In this document: positions 43,843 through 53,052 of the stretch, one piece after another
Position numbering within the stretch: position 1 is the first letter of the stretch
How the letters are laid out: every line of letters starts with the position of its first letter
From: Mucilaginibacter gossypiicola
GTDB taxonomy: Bacteria; Bacteroidota; Bacteroidia; Sphingobacteriales; Sphingobacteriaceae
Direction: 5' to 3'
NCBI RefSeq assembly: GCF_900110105.1
Contig: NZ_FOCL01000004.1
Location: forward strand, 1 to 64,000
DNA length: 64,000 bases
The notes under the pieces: generated by a model
The model's database searches: none
What the model saw: only the letters and a program-made list of their open reading frames with translations
Told to the model about the DNA's origin: nothing
Made by a program: the position numbers and the translations under genes

Positions 43843-44808
43843 TCACCAGGCTTCGTTAAATTTTATCCAATAAATATCATCCCATCCATTGCCGGGGCCG
43901 TTAAGTAGCGCTTGTAATTGTCTGTACGTTTTAGTTTGGCCGTTATTTAACTGGCTGTTAATGCGGTTGCTGGTAAAGATCAAGTATTTTTTGTCGGTGG
44001 TTACATAAGGGCAGTAATCAAGTGCTGTGCTGTTTATTGGAGCAGGGAGATGTTTGGCAGGCAGCCAGTTGCCCAATTTATCTTTATGGCTTATGTATAA
44101 GTCCCCATGCCCAAGGTCATCGGCGCGCCCGTAGCAGCTAAACATAATGAATTGCTCATCCGGATCAATAAAGGCGTTAAACTCATCGTATTTGGTATTC
44201 ACATCTTCGGGTAAGCTTTCGGGTTTGGTATAGCCCGTTGCCTTTGGTTTGCAAATAACAATATCTTCGCTGCCTTTGCCGTAATCGGCTTCCACGGTAA
44301 AATATAGGTTGCCGCTTTTAGCTATGCTGGGATAATATTCACTTTTGGCTGAGTTGACTTCCGGGCCAAGATTTTCGGGTTGGCCCCAGTTTCCTGCCTT
44401 GTCGCGTTTAACCCGCCAAATGTCAAAATCCTTTTTGGCGATGGTGTCATTCAGAGGCCTGTCTGACGAGAAATAAATGGTTTGGCCATCCGGCGAGAAG
44501 CTTGCTTCCAGGTCACGGTAACGGCCCGAGAAGGGGGCAATTTCGGGCTTGCTCCATTTGCCATTTTTCTTTTGGATATGCAAAATAGTACTGGTGATAA
44601 AACGAGGTTGTTGCAGTGTGAAAAATATTTCGTCGCCCTGTGGCGAGATGGTAAAATCGCGGTTGCTCAACCCATCAGTAAGGATACCTTGCGCAAACAG
44701 GCGTGGCGTATCACCCGGAAAATTGGCATCGGGATAGGTGATCTGTGCCAATCCACTAAAGGCAATCAGCATAAAAACACAAAGCGGAATTAATTTGCTA
44801 TATACCAT
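43843..44808 (-). CDS. secreted PD40 (WD40-like) beta-propeller protein
   Basis: A 321-residue exported propeller. Signal peptide ending GLAQ; repeats of the PD40 type are clear (RDFTISPQGDEIFFTL; LEASFSPDGQTIYFSSDRP; YCPYVTTDKKYLIFTSNR). Typical of TolB-like or peptide-binding proteins; the ligand is unknown. ATG 44808 is chosen, since the upstream TTG (44817) would overlap the promoter. Divergent from the DUF885 peptidase gene. Periplasmic. Confidence 0.85.
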   Translation of the reverse strand: MVYSKLIPLCVFMLIAFSGLAQITYPDANFPGDTPRLFAQGILTDGLSNRDFTISPQGDEIFFTLQQPRFITSTILHIQKKNGKWSKPEIAPFSGRYRDLEASFSPDGQTIYFSSDRPLNDTIAKKDFDIWRVKRDKAGNWGQPENLGPEVNSAKSEYYPSIAKSGNLYFTVEADYGKGSEDIVICKPKATGYTKPESLPEDVNTKYDEFNAFIDPDEQFIMFSCYGRADDLGHGDLYISHKDKLGNWLPAKHLPAPINSTALDYCPYVTTDKKYLIFTSNRINSQLNNGQTKTYRQLQALLNGPGNGWDDIYWIKFNEAW

Positions 44809-44814
44809 GATTAT

Positions 44815-44822
44815 CAAATTTA
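44815..44822 (-). promoter_or_regulatory. -7 promoter element of the PD40 gene
   Basis: Minus strand TAAATTTG matches TAnnTTTG and ends 6 nt before the ATG, leaving a leader of about 2 nt. Confidence 0.5.
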
Positions 44823-44843
44823 TACGGTAATAATTGCTGGCTT

Positions 44844-44862
44844 ATCACCCCAATAGGGGGAT
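44844..44862. promoter_or_regulatory. 19-bp palindromic site ATCACCCCAATAGGGGGAT
   Basis: An imperfect dyad between divergent PD40 and DUF885 genes, covering the -33 area of the PD40 promoter. It differs by 1 base from the reverse complement of 56500-56518 and by 2 bases from 60355-60373. Likely a site for one DNA-binding protein. Confidence 0.5.
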
Positions 44863-44898
44863 ATTGGGCTTTGCTCAATTAAAATACGGTTTATTAAT

Positions 44899-44906
44899 TA
44901 TGTTTG
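44899..44906 (+). promoter_or_regulatory. -7 promoter element of the DUF885 gene
   Basis: TATGTTTG, an exact consensus match, 18 nt before the ATG at 44925. Confidence 0.5.
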
Positions 44907-44924
44907 TTTACCCAATCCGTTTTT

Positions 44925-46220
44925 ATGAAGGTTTTTATTGTAGCTGCCAGTGCGTTTATGTTGTCGGTATTTCCGGTAAAAAAGCAACAAACATTTGATG
45001 CCTTTTGCAAAGATTTTGTAGCCGGCTACAACGGTTTGCATCTGCCGCAATTGGAGCTAAGCTACGTAAGTGGTTTGGAGCATATTGGTACCGCTGCCGA
45101 TGTGCAAAAGCAACTGGACTTTTTTACAAAAGCGAAAACGGGCCTATCGGCTTTTGAGGCAGATCAATTAAATGAATCGGAAAAGGTAGATTATGAGCTG
45201 ATCAGTTATGAAACCGGCCTCAACCTGGAACGAATTACTCTTGAACAGGACTGGTTGAAAAACAAACCGGCGGCTGTTCCAACAAACGGTATTATCAACA
45301 TCCCCAACGGAAAAGCCTGGTATACTTACCTGCTTAAACGCTGGACAAGCGCCAATGCTACTCCCGATGAAATTTACCAGTTTGGACTAACGGAAGTTAG
45401 CCGCGTTCAAAAACATATCGATGCTATCCGCCTGCAAACCGGTTTAAGCGAAGACGATTTCTATAAACACCTCAATGATCCGTCCTTTTTTATCAGTGAC
45501 CCTAAAGTAGTGCAGCAATCGTTTGAAAATACTAAAGAGATTATTTATGCTAACCTGCCGAAGTTATTTAACAATACCAATATAGCGCCGCTAAAAATTG
45601 AAAAAGGCGAAAGCCGGCAACTGGCGCAAACGCCCGGCTATTATGACAGCAATGTGTTTTACTATAACCTATTTGATAAACCTTACAATAAACGCCAGAT
45701 TGATTGGCTTTTTATTCATGAGGGTGTCCCAGGGCATCATTACCAGGCCAGTATCGAAGCACAAACCAAGACATCAGCGGTACAGCAGCTGTTTTATTAC
45801 ATGGGCTTTGCCGAAGGCTGGGGGGCTTATACCGAAGAGTTGGGCAAACAACTTGGCGTTTATAAAACGCCATATGATGAGCTGGGTAAATGGGAGTGGG
45901 ATATTGTACGTTCTGTTCGCGTACCGTTAGATGTTGCTCTGAATTATTACGGCTGGACAGATGAGCAAGCATTGGCTTTCTGGAAAAAAAATATCCGCGG
46001 ACAGGATGACATTGCCATGCGCGAGATAGCCCGCATGCGCCGCTGGCCGGCACAGGTTGTTACCTACAAATATGGCGCATTGCAAATATTGCACTGGAAA
46101 GAAGAACTACAACAAAAGCAAGGCGCCAAATTTAATATCAGGGATTTCCATTCACGCGTACTTGACCACGGCTCGTTGCCATTGTTTATGGTGAAGGAAA
46201 ATGTGTTTAAAAAGGGTTAA
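44925..46220 (+). CDS. DUF885 family zinc metallopeptidase, secreted
   Basis: A 431-residue exported protein with an N-terminal signal segment (MKVFIVAASAFMLSV). The DUF885 zinc site is visible: HEGVPGHHYQ (HExxH variant) followed by FAEGWGAYTEEL with the third Glu ligand. Related to carboxypeptidases of the M32-like fold; acts on peptides of the periplasm. Length is shorter than the ~550-600 residues of typical members, mostly in the N-terminal helical part. Its 3' end overlaps the convergent CAT-like gene by 4 nt. Confidence 0.85.
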   Translation: MKVFIVAASAFMLSVFPVKKQQTFDAFCKDFVAGYNGLHLPQLELSYVSGLEHIGTAADVQKQLDFFTKAKTGLSAFEADQLNESEKVDYELISYETGLNLERITLEQDWLKNKPAAVPTNGIINIPNGKAWYTYLLKRWTSANATPDEIYQFGLTEVSRVQKHIDAIRLQTGLSEDDFYKHLNDPSFFISDPKVVQQSFENTKEIIYANLPKLFNNTNIAPLKIEKGESRQLAQTPGYYDSNVFYYNLFDKPYNKRQIDWLFIHEGVPGHHYQASIEAQTKTSAVQQLFYYMGFAEGWGAYTEELGKQLGVYKTPYDELGKWEWDIVRSVRVPLDVALNYYGWTDEQALAFWKKNIRGQDDIAMREIARMRRWPAQVVTYKYGALQILHWKEELQQKQGAKFNIRDFHSRVLDHGSLPLFMVKENVFKKG

Positions 46221-46843
46221 AATCCTTTGTTCAACAACTCCTGGTAGCAATCAATATACTGGCCTACATGAATACCATCAACCAAAGCATGGTTTACATG
46301 GATGGATAACGGCATGGTGCGCTTGCCATGATGTTCGGTCATTTTACCAAAGGAAATTTTGGGGCAGCTATCCACAAATGAAAACATACGCGCGTGTGAC
46401 AACGAGGTAAAGTTGATCCACGGTAGTGACGAATAACGGATAACGTTGTTCAAAGCCTTACGTTCAAGCAGGTTGTTGCTTTGTACGCGCTCAATTTCTT
46501 TGTTTGCATCGCGGGCGAAATCTTCAAACAAAGGATGAAAAGGCCATTCGCCAAAGCCAAATGTGCCGTTAGCCCGTGGAACAGTTGAACTGGCGTCAAT
46601 CCGGTCGTAAATAAAAACTTCGTCGTCTTCCATGCGGTACTTAAACGGCTCAATAGTTTGCGATGCAGCTAACGACTGGTACATGGTATAAAGGAAAAAC
46701 GAGAGACTGTTATCCTTTACAAACTTATAAGCGGCGGTTACGTCAATGTTTACGTTTACGCCGTAATAGGGCTCCTCAAACTGTTTAAAAAAGGTGTAAT
46801 GTTCTTTTCTGATCCAGTTTTCAATATCTACTTGTTGTTTCAT
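46217..46843 (-). CDS. chloramphenicol O-acetyltransferase-like protein
   Basis: A 208-residue acetyltransferase of the CatA fold: catalytic HxxxDG in VNHALVDGIHVG, plus the conserved FGFGEWPF/INFTSLSHARM segments. Uses acetyl-CoA. Similarity to CatA does not prove chloramphenicol resistance; CatA-like Bacteroidota paralogues of unknown substrate are frequent. Single gene with no mobile flank seen. Cytoplasmic trimer. Confidence 0.85.
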   Translation of the reverse strand: MKQQVDIENWIRKEHYTFFKQFEEPYYGVNVNIDVTAAYKFVKDNSLSFFLYTMYQSLAASQTIEPFKYRMEDDEVFIYDRIDASSTVPRANGTFGFGEWPFHPLFEDFARDANKEIERVQSNNLLERKALNNVIRYSSLPWINFTSLSHARMFSFVDSCPKISFGKMTEHHGKRTMPLSIHVNHALVDGIHVGQYIDCYQELLNKGF

Positions 46844-46986
46844 AACTATTGCAGCTGCAATATTAAGGATATTAAGTTGTAAGTTAGAAGTACTAAGTTT
46901 TAAGTTAGAATCTGCTTTTTGACTTAAGGCTTATGACTACAGACTAATTTTTAACTTAACTTCGGGAAACACTAATCTGCCTTGAA

Positions 46987-47829
46987 ATGTCATCTGCAAT
47001 AAATAATATCCAAAATCAAAAAGCTGAAGTTTTTAAAGCCTTGCATGAACGCTATGGGTTGTTCATTATCCCCAATCCCTGGGATGCAGGTTCGGCTAAA
47101 ATTTTAACGGGATTAGGTTTTGAGGCTTTTACCACTACAAGTGCCGGGCTGGCTTACGCACTTGGTCGCCCGGACGGGCACGCCTTGGTTAGTCTTAACG
47201 AAACACTTGATAATGCACGTGCTATAATCAATGCCACTCATTTACCGGTAGCCGCCGATTTGGAGAATGGTTTTGGCGATACACCTGAAATCTGTGCCGA
47301 AACAATTTTAGCAGCGGCCGGCGTGGGATTAGTTGGTGGTTCGATAGAGGATGCTACCGGGAATGATCAGGATCCAATTTACAATTTCGACCTTTCGGTT
47401 GCACGTGTAAAGGCCGCTGTTGAGGCGGCGCGAAGCCTGCCTTTTCATTTTACGTTGACGGCCAGGGCCGAAAACATGATCCACGGTAAAATAGACCTGC
47501 AGGATACCATCAGGCGACTGGTTGCTTATGCCGATGCAGGGGCCGACGTACTTTTTGCCCCGGGGCTTAAAACAAGGGAGCAAATAAGGGAAGTGGTAAA
47601 AGCTGTTACACCTAAACCCGTAAATATTGTACTTGGCGCTGCCGGATTTGATATCAGCTTTAATGAACTTGCCGATTTAGGGGTGAAAAGGGTAAGCCTT
47701 GGTTCGGCATTGGCAAGGGCGGCTTTGGGGGCTTTTCAGCGCGCTGCAATTGAGCTTGCAAAGGGCGGTTATAGTTTTGTGAATGATGCTGTACCTTATT
47801 CGGAATTAAATAAGATTTTTGGGAAATAA
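46987..47829 (+). CDS. isocitrate lyase/PEP mutase family protein
   Basis: A 280-residue (beta/alpha)8 protein of the ICL/PEP-mutase superfamily: LFIIPNPWDAGSAKIL, ADLENGFGDTPEICAETI and GGSIEDATG contain the metal-binding Asp and Glu set; the ICL catalytic KKCGH loop is absent, so it is not isocitrate lyase. Members act as 2-methylisocitrate lyases, oxaloacetate hydrolases or phosphonate enzymes; choice not possible here. Stand-alone gene. Confidence 0.88.
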   Translation: MSSAINNIQNQKAEVFKALHERYGLFIIPNPWDAGSAKILTGLGFEAFTTTSAGLAYALGRPDGHALVSLNETLDNARAIINATHLPVAADLENGFGDTPEICAETILAAAGVGLVGGSIEDATGNDQDPIYNFDLSVARVKAAVEAARSLPFHFTLTARAENMIHGKIDLQDTIRRLVAYADAGADVLFAPGLKTREQIREVVKAVTPKPVNIVLGAAGFDISFNELADLGVKRVSLGSALARAALGAFQRAAIELAKGGYSFVNDAVPYSELNKIFGK

Positions 47830-47964
47830 TCAAATCTCTTTCCTTGGTTTAACCGTGGTGGTTTTTGAACTGTTTTGGCTTTTGGTCATGCCATAACCTG
47901 GTAATTTTCAGTCTGTAAAACTAATTCGCATTGATTTTTCAAAATACCAAGTGGTATATATTTA

Positions 47965-47972
47965 TATCTTTG
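47965..47972 (+). promoter_or_regulatory. -7 promoter element of fabF
   Basis: TATCTTTG matches TAnnTTTG, with a 22-nt leader to the ATG at 47995. Confidence 0.5.
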
Positions 47973-47994
47973 CGCCGATTTTAATAAAACCATC

Positions 47995-49239
47995 ATGTTA
48001 AACAGAGTAGTTATAACAGGTCTGGGCGCCTTAACACCGCTTGGAAATAATGTAGAAACTTATTGGCAAAACTTAGTTGCCGGTAAAAGCGGCGCAGCAA
48101 CCATCACCCGTTTTGATGCATCATTGTTCCGTACGCAATTTGCCTGCGAGCTCAAAGATTTCAATATAACAGAGCACCTGGATAAAGCCGAATTAAAACG
48201 TACCGATACCTTTACCCAATATGCGCTTGTAGCGGCCGATGAGGCTATCAAAGATTCGGGATTTGATTTGAGCAAAATGGACCCCTTTGATGTTGGTATC
48301 ATTTGGGGTAGCGGACAAGGCGGTATGGAAACTTTTGAGGAACAGGTAACTGAATATGCAAGAGGTAACGGACAGCCAAGGTTTAGCCCGTTCTTTGTAC
48401 CTAAGTTTATTTCTAATATGGCTTCAGGCATGATCTCTATCCGTAATGGTTTTATGGGGATCAACTATACTACCGTTTCGGCCTGTGCTACCTCAAATAC
48501 TGCTATTATGGATGCCTTTAACTATATCCGTTTAGGCAAGGCTAAAATTATAGTTACAGGTGGTTCTGAAGCGCCTATTACGCCGGCTTCTATTGGTGGG
48601 TTTAGCTCAATGAAAGCCATGTCGGGCCGCAATAGTGACCCTCAGCATGCTTCAAGGCCGTTTGATATCGATCGTGATGGTTTTGTTATGGGCGAAGGTG
48701 CCGGTGCTTTAGTACTTGAAGACTATGATCACGCTGTTAGCCGTGGTGCACATATTTACGCTGAGGTAACTGGTGCATCAATGACTGCCGACGCTTACCA
48801 CATGACAGCTACACATCCTGAAGGCCTTGGTGCTGCCCGTGCCATGCAACAGGCGCTTACCGAATCTGGCTTAAGTATTGAAGATGTTGACTACCTGAAC
48901 ATGCACGCTACTTCGACCCCGGTTGGCGACTTATCAGAAATCAACGCTTTACTTGCTGTCACAAAAGGTAAAGAAACAAACACCATCATTGGTTCAACCA
49001 AATCAATGACAGGTCACCTGCTTGGTGCTGCCGGTGCTATTGAAGCTATCGCCGCTATAAAGTCAATCGAAAACCAAATTATACCGCCAACAATCAACAC
49101 CACAACTTTAGACCCTGCCATTCCGGATTCTTTGAAGTTTGTATTGAAAGATGCTATCGACCATAAAGTAAAAGTAGCCATGAGCAATACTTTTGGCTTT
49201 GGCGGTCATAACGGCATTGTTGTGTTTAAAGCGATATAA
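47995..49239 (+). CDS. fabF: 3-oxoacyl-ACP synthase II (KAS II)
   Basis: A 414-residue elongating condensing enzyme of fatty-acid synthesis. The Cys-His-His triad is Cys164 in VSACATSN, His304 in MHATSTPVGD and His341 in STKSMTGHLLGA. N-terminal VVITGLGALTPLGN and LGAAGAIEA are standard. It condenses malonyl-ACP with acyl-ACP. Usually preceded by acpP; here it stands alone. Cytoplasmic dimer. Confidence 0.95.
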   Translation: MLNRVVITGLGALTPLGNNVETYWQNLVAGKSGAATITRFDASLFRTQFACELKDFNITEHLDKAELKRTDTFTQYALVAADEAIKDSGFDLSKMDPFDVGIIWGSGQGGMETFEEQVTEYARGNGQPRFSPFFVPKFISNMASGMISIRNGFMGINYTTVSACATSNTAIMDAFNYIRLGKAKIIVTGGSEAPITPASIGGFSSMKAMSGRNSDPQHASRPFDIDRDGFVMGEGAGALVLEDYDHAVSRGAHIYAEVTGASMTADAYHMTATHPEGLGAARAMQQALTESGLSIEDVDYLNMHATSTPVGDLSEINALLAVTKGKETNTIIGSTKSMTGHLLGAAGAIEAIAAIKSIENQIIPPTINTTTLDPAIPDSLKFVLKDAIDHKVKVAMSNTFGFGGHNGIVVFKAI

Positions 49240-49248
49240 AAGCGTTTG

Positions 49249-49283
49249 AAGACTTACGAAGTTTTTAAAACTTCGTAAGTCTT
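49249..49283. terminator. 35-nt perfect palindrome, bidirectional terminator between fabF and patatin genes
   Basis: 17-bp perfect arms (49249-49265 and 49267-49283) around a single base. It lies between convergent genes with T and A runs on either side. Confidence 0.8.
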
Positions 49284-49294
49284 ATATATACTGT

Positions 49295-50968
49295 TTAAGG
49301 TAGCAGCTTCCAGGTTTTAAGTTCGCCTTTTATCACCACCATAATTTTATTGGTTACCATCCGGTTCAGGATCACTTTAGCACCTATCCACAACAGGCTT
49401 TTAGTAAGCCAGCCCAGGTCTGCTACATTAAGCATAATGGTTTGGATCCTATCTTTTAAGCCTCCGCTAAACCTGTCAATATCCTGTTCTTTAATAGTAG
49501 GCCAGTTGTTGCCCGAACTAAATTTAATATCCGGGAATTTGATATCTTCTTCAAATATAGGGATGATTTGGTAGCTATCACTTTGGGTGGATTTATATTT
49601 GGCTTTGTCGGCATTGGCATAGCCGTCCACAAATATCGGATTAGTTGTAAGCGCCTTAGCCGGTACAGTAAAATAGTCGCGTAAAAAGATCTTGCAGTTG
49701 TGTCGTCCTAAAAAGAAATCATGAACCCTGAACTCTTTATTTAAGAATCCGCTAAACCCGCTTAGCGCACCGCAGGCTATGGCTTGTTCACCCGTTAAGT
49801 CGGTTGATTTACCATCCGATGTATCTACCCTTCGCGATGGTGTGATCAGGTACTGACCTGCGCAATCTTCGTCCATAGCGTCTTTAATATTAACAGCCTT
49901 TGAGCGCATTTGCGATAGCATGGATGACAGCGTTAAACCTACTACGTTTGATATAGCCCTTGACTGCGAAATTGGCGTAGGCGCCTGTGTAGGGAAGGGT
50001 TCAATCATCAACACGGTTGACACAAACTTGTTAAAGTTGTTGTAATCCGTATCCGGCTGACCGGTAAGGTCATCCAAAACGCTTCTAACCTTATCAAAAG
50101 GTTCGTTATTGATCATGCCGCCGTCAACATTCAGGGTTTGATATGCGCCGGCACCAATAGGGGTATTAGTTAGATAGTTGCTGAGCCATGGGTTATTGTT
50201 AACATATTGGGCATCACGTTTAACTATGCGCGATTGCAGGCCAACCGGAAAAGCGCCGGTTGCCATAGCTGCGTCGGCTGCTATATCGGTATTAACTTTG
50301 TTTTTCAGGTCGAGGGGCATCCAGCCATCGTTATGCCCGGTAATAGCATTTTCGGTTAGCTGAAAACATGCATAATCATTATGGATACGCATGTTATATT
50401 TGGTACGTTGCGGCGATGATGAATTAAACGGAACATTATAGGCATAGCCTTGAAGATTGGTAAGCGTAGTAAAGATCTTTAACCCAGGTTTGATATAGGC
50501 CGGGGTAGGTTGCCATTGTTTTGGATCGGCAGAAACAACACGTTTGGCAACATCATTAATAAAATCAGAGTTTAGGGCAGATATTACACCTGAACTTTTA
50601 ATGTCAGCAGTATCGAGCATTTTCGAAAACATATCGGCCTGAACAAGATCAACCCATGAGTGGTAGAGCTTGTTTTCAGGGTGTTCGGCTAAGATATCTC
50701 CCGATGGTTTGTCAATATGGGTTATAGGGTTGTTAAGCGATGAAGCTGCCATGATACTGGTCATACCACCTGCCGATGCACCGCCCATTACCGGGATCTG
50801 CACCCTATGAGATGGAACGCCAGGCTGGCCGCGACGCTTGTCCCATTCGGTCAATGCCTGTAAAAGATAATCGATAACACCTGCTGTATAAGCTCCGGCA
50901 GATACGGCGCCGGCCATACAAAGTCCTACATAAAATACTTGCTGATCTGAAGTTTTATCTGCTGCCAT
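49295..50968 (-). CDS. patatin-like phospholipase
   Basis: A 557-residue patatin-family protein: oxyanion region GLCMAGAVSAGAY near the start, nucleophile in GGASAGGM (GxSxG) and catalytic Asp in DGGMINNEPF. Ser/Asp dyad acyl hydrolase. The ATG at 50968 (MAADKTSD) is preferred because the frame up to 51061 runs through non-family sequence. Long C-terminal part without a recognisable domain. A 57-residue membrane-anchored protein is encoded 93 nt upstream on the same strand. Substrate presumably membrane lipid. Confidence 0.88.
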   Translation of the reverse strand: MAADKTSDQQVFYVGLCMAGAVSAGAYTAGVIDYLLQALTEWDKRRGQPGVPSHRVQIPVMGGASAGGMTSIMAASSLNNPITHIDKPSGDILAEHPENKLYHSWVDLVQADMFSKMLDTADIKSSGVISALNSDFINDVAKRVVSADPKQWQPTPAYIKPGLKIFTTLTNLQGYAYNVPFNSSSPQRTKYNMRIHNDYACFQLTENAITGHNDGWMPLDLKNKVNTDIAADAAMATGAFPVGLQSRIVKRDAQYVNNNPWLSNYLTNTPIGAGAYQTLNVDGGMINNEPFDKVRSVLDDLTGQPDTDYNNFNKFVSTVLMIEPFPTQAPTPISQSRAISNVVGLTLSSMLSQMRSKAVNIKDAMDEDCAGQYLITPSRRVDTSDGKSTDLTGEQAIACGALSGFSGFLNKEFRVHDFFLGRHNCKIFLRDYFTVPAKALTTNPIFVDGYANADKAKYKSTQSDSYQIIPIFEEDIKFPDIKFSSGNNWPTIKEQDIDRFSGGLKDRIQTIMLNVADLGWLTKSLLWIGAKVILNRMVTNKIMVVIKGELKTWKLLP

Positions 50969-51061
50969 GAGATAGATGTTAGGTTGGGTTGTGAAATTTA
51001 TAAAAAGGATGCTGCAAAGTGGTACGTAAAAATACGTTAGTTGATAGCGGGTTTTACCCAA

Positions 51062-51235
51062 TTACATAGCTTTATCGGCCTTTTGCGGTTTGGGTTGTTC
51101 CCTGGGTTTAAGTTCTTGATCAATAATCTGTTGTTCAAAGTCTTTCTCATCTTTGTGGTCGGTTTTAACTATCCACACCACTAATACTATTAACAGGGTT
51201 ATTACAATGCCTACTGTAAAATAATTGACTTGCAT
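51062..51235 (-). CDS. small single-pass membrane protein (57 aa)
   Basis: Reading the minus strand from ATG 51235 gives 57 residues: one hydrophobic segment (about residues 6-23, FTVGIVITLLIVLVVWIV) followed by an acidic, Lys-rich, Pro-rich cytoplasmic-type tail (HKDEKDFEQQ ... KPKPQKADKAM). The stop is at 51062-51064. It is too short for many annotators and sits upstream of the patatin gene on the same strand, so it may be co-transcribed. No family recognised. Confidence 0.55.
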   Translation of the reverse strand: MQVNYFTVGIVITLLIVLVVWIVKTDHKDEKDFEQQIIDQELKPREQPKPQKADKAM

Positions 51236-51359
51236 GTTTATATATTTGGTTAACTAAATTTAACCGGGCTGTATTAACTGGCGATTAAGTTTCAGTGTGA
51301 AATAAAACCGGTTGACCCTTAGCTTTAAGAGATAGGGAGCCAATTAAACCAATTACATT

Positions 51360-51746
51360 ATGCAAACTCAGGTAGCGGCTGTTACTATTGCCGTTAAAGA
51401 TCTTGATGCTGTCAAGGCATTTTATACCAAAAAATTTGGATGGCAAATTCTTGCCGAAAATGAAGAGCTGGTAATGTTGAAGCTTGATAATTTGGTACTC
51501 ACACTGTGTAGTGAGTTACTTTTTGCAGAGTATACAAATATAAGCAATAATGATGGGAGTAAGTGTTTTTATCTTACCATAAATCTTGCCTCAAAAACCG
51601 ATGTTGATACAACAATAGCCCAATTAGATCAAGCGGGCGTACAAATACAAAAGCAGCCTGCAGAAACATTTTGGGGCGGTTATGCCGGTTTTATTGCCGA
51701 CCCGGAAGGGAATTGCTGGGAGATCTGTTATAATCCCTATACTTAA
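51360..51746 (+). CDS. VOC (glyoxalase/bleomycin-resistance-type) protein
   Basis: A 128-residue vicinal-oxygen-chelate protein: VAAVTIAVKDLDAVKAFYTKKFGW, IADPEGNCWEICYN. VOC folds bind a divalent metal; an individual enzyme function cannot be assigned. Convergent with and overlapping the GAF kinase gene by 4 nt. Cytoplasmic. Confidence 0.88.
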   Translation: MQTQVAAVTIAVKDLDAVKAFYTKKFGWQILAENEELVMLKLDNLVLTLCSELLFAEYTNISNNDGSKCFYLTINLASKTDVDTTIAQLDQAGVQIQKQPAETFWGGYAGFIADPEGNCWEICYNPYT

Positions 51747-52921
51747 AGCTGAAAAGTAAAACGTGTTTCTTCGGGTGTTGACATTACGAAGAGCTTGCCG
51801 CCATGCGCTTTTGCTATCTCTAAAGAGATGTATAAACCTAAACCTAAGCCTTGCTGTCCGGGTTTAACCTCGCCGCGCGAGAACGGTTGAAACAATCGTT
51901 CCATTGCCGCCACCGGAATTTGTTCGCCGGCGTTGCTTACTGAAAGTAAAAGGCCACCATCGGTATTGTTTGCAGATACATTAACAGGAGCATCTTTTTT
52001 ACCATGTGCCAATGCGTTCGATAACAGGTTAGAGAATAGTTGCGCTATCCGGGTGCTGTCGCAAAATACGGTTCCGGTAATATTAAAATCGGTAATGATT
52101 TCCCGTTCGGGGGATGCCAAAAGCAGCTCGGAAATTACATGCGTAAGTGTTTTTTCAAGATGCTCATGATGAGTTAAAGATAGTGTAATTCCATCTCCAA
52201 GACGGCCGCGGGCAAAATCGAGCAGGTTATCTATCAGTCCCTTCATACGCATGGATGAATCCTGAAGGATGGCGGCCAGGCGCTTAAGGCGGTCATCAAG
52301 CGGCATCCGCATCATGAGCTGGCCAACATTTGATACAGCCGTTACCGGGTTACGCAGGTCGTGGCCTAAAATGGCAATGAACTGCTCGCGTAGCTCGGCG
52401 GTTTTTTGTTCTTCCAGAAGTTTCTCTTCGGTAAAAGCCAGTTGCTCAATCGCCTGTAAATGAAACGAGATGAGCTCGGCATAAAGCTTGAACATATTGA
52501 TAACCTCGGGGGTATTGAGCCGGGCCGGGTTAGGGTCAATAGCGCAAAGCGTACCAAAAAAACTACCATCCTTACGGATAATAGGCATGGAGATATAGCT
52601 CTGGAAGCCGTACATTAAAGGTGTGTGATGGTTACGAAACCGCTCATCTTTTTCAACATGATCAATAATAACGGCTTCCTGGGTTTGCCTTATTTCATGG
52701 CAAATAGTGGTTTCTAATGTCAATTCGCCGCCTGGTACCAGGCCAAACTGAATGTGATCCAATACGGCACATGCTATCCATTTTTTTTCGGTAACACGGG
52801 CCACGGCTGCAAAACCCATCCCGGTTGTCCGGCAAATGACCTCCAGTATTGAACTTACTACGGGAATTTGGTTTACTGCTTCCAGATCAGCCTGGAGATT
52901 GGGGTCTAATGTGCCTGTCAT
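51743..52921 (-). CDS. GAF-domain sensor histidine kinase
   Basis: A 392-residue soluble kinase: GAF domain (residues about 20-165), HisKA with the phospho-accepting His in LGHDLRNPVTAV, and HATPase with DSTRIAQLFSNLLSNALAHG, GLGLGLYIS. No membrane segment, so it senses a cytoplasmic ligand such as a small molecule or light-like cofactor. Next to an unlinked peptidase gene and PAS kinase; no adjacent response regulator. Confidence 0.9.
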   Translation of the reverse strand: MTGTLDPNLQADLEAVNQIPVVSSILEVICRTTGMGFAAVARVTEKKWIACAVLDHIQFGLVPGGELTLETTICHEIRQTQEAVIIDHVEKDERFRNHHTPLMYGFQSYISMPIIRKDGSFFGTLCAIDPNPARLNTPEVINMFKLYAELISFHLQAIEQLAFTEEKLLEEQKTAELREQFIAILGHDLRNPVTAVSNVGQLMMRMPLDDRLKRLAAILQDSSMRMKGLIDNLLDFARGRLGDGITLSLTHHEHLEKTLTHVISELLLASPEREIITDFNITGTVFCDSTRIAQLFSNLLSNALAHGKKDAPVNVSANNTDGGLLLSVSNAGEQIPVAAMERLFQPFSRGEVKPGQQGLGLGLYISLEIAKAHGGKLFVMSTPEETRFTFQL

Positions 52922-53052
52922 TTGGGGGTTAAATTCGCCGTTATGTTTAAAAATACAAATATTACTAACACAAAACAGATGTATTTGTTGAATTAAGAAT
53001 GATTTAACTGTATTGGTTAAATTGTTGTTCTTTAGTTAAATAAAAGCCGAAT

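Noticed and set aside
46217..46843. Acquired antibiotic resistance cassette
   Set aside because: CAT-like motif is present but no mobile element, cassette structure or composition shift adjoins it.
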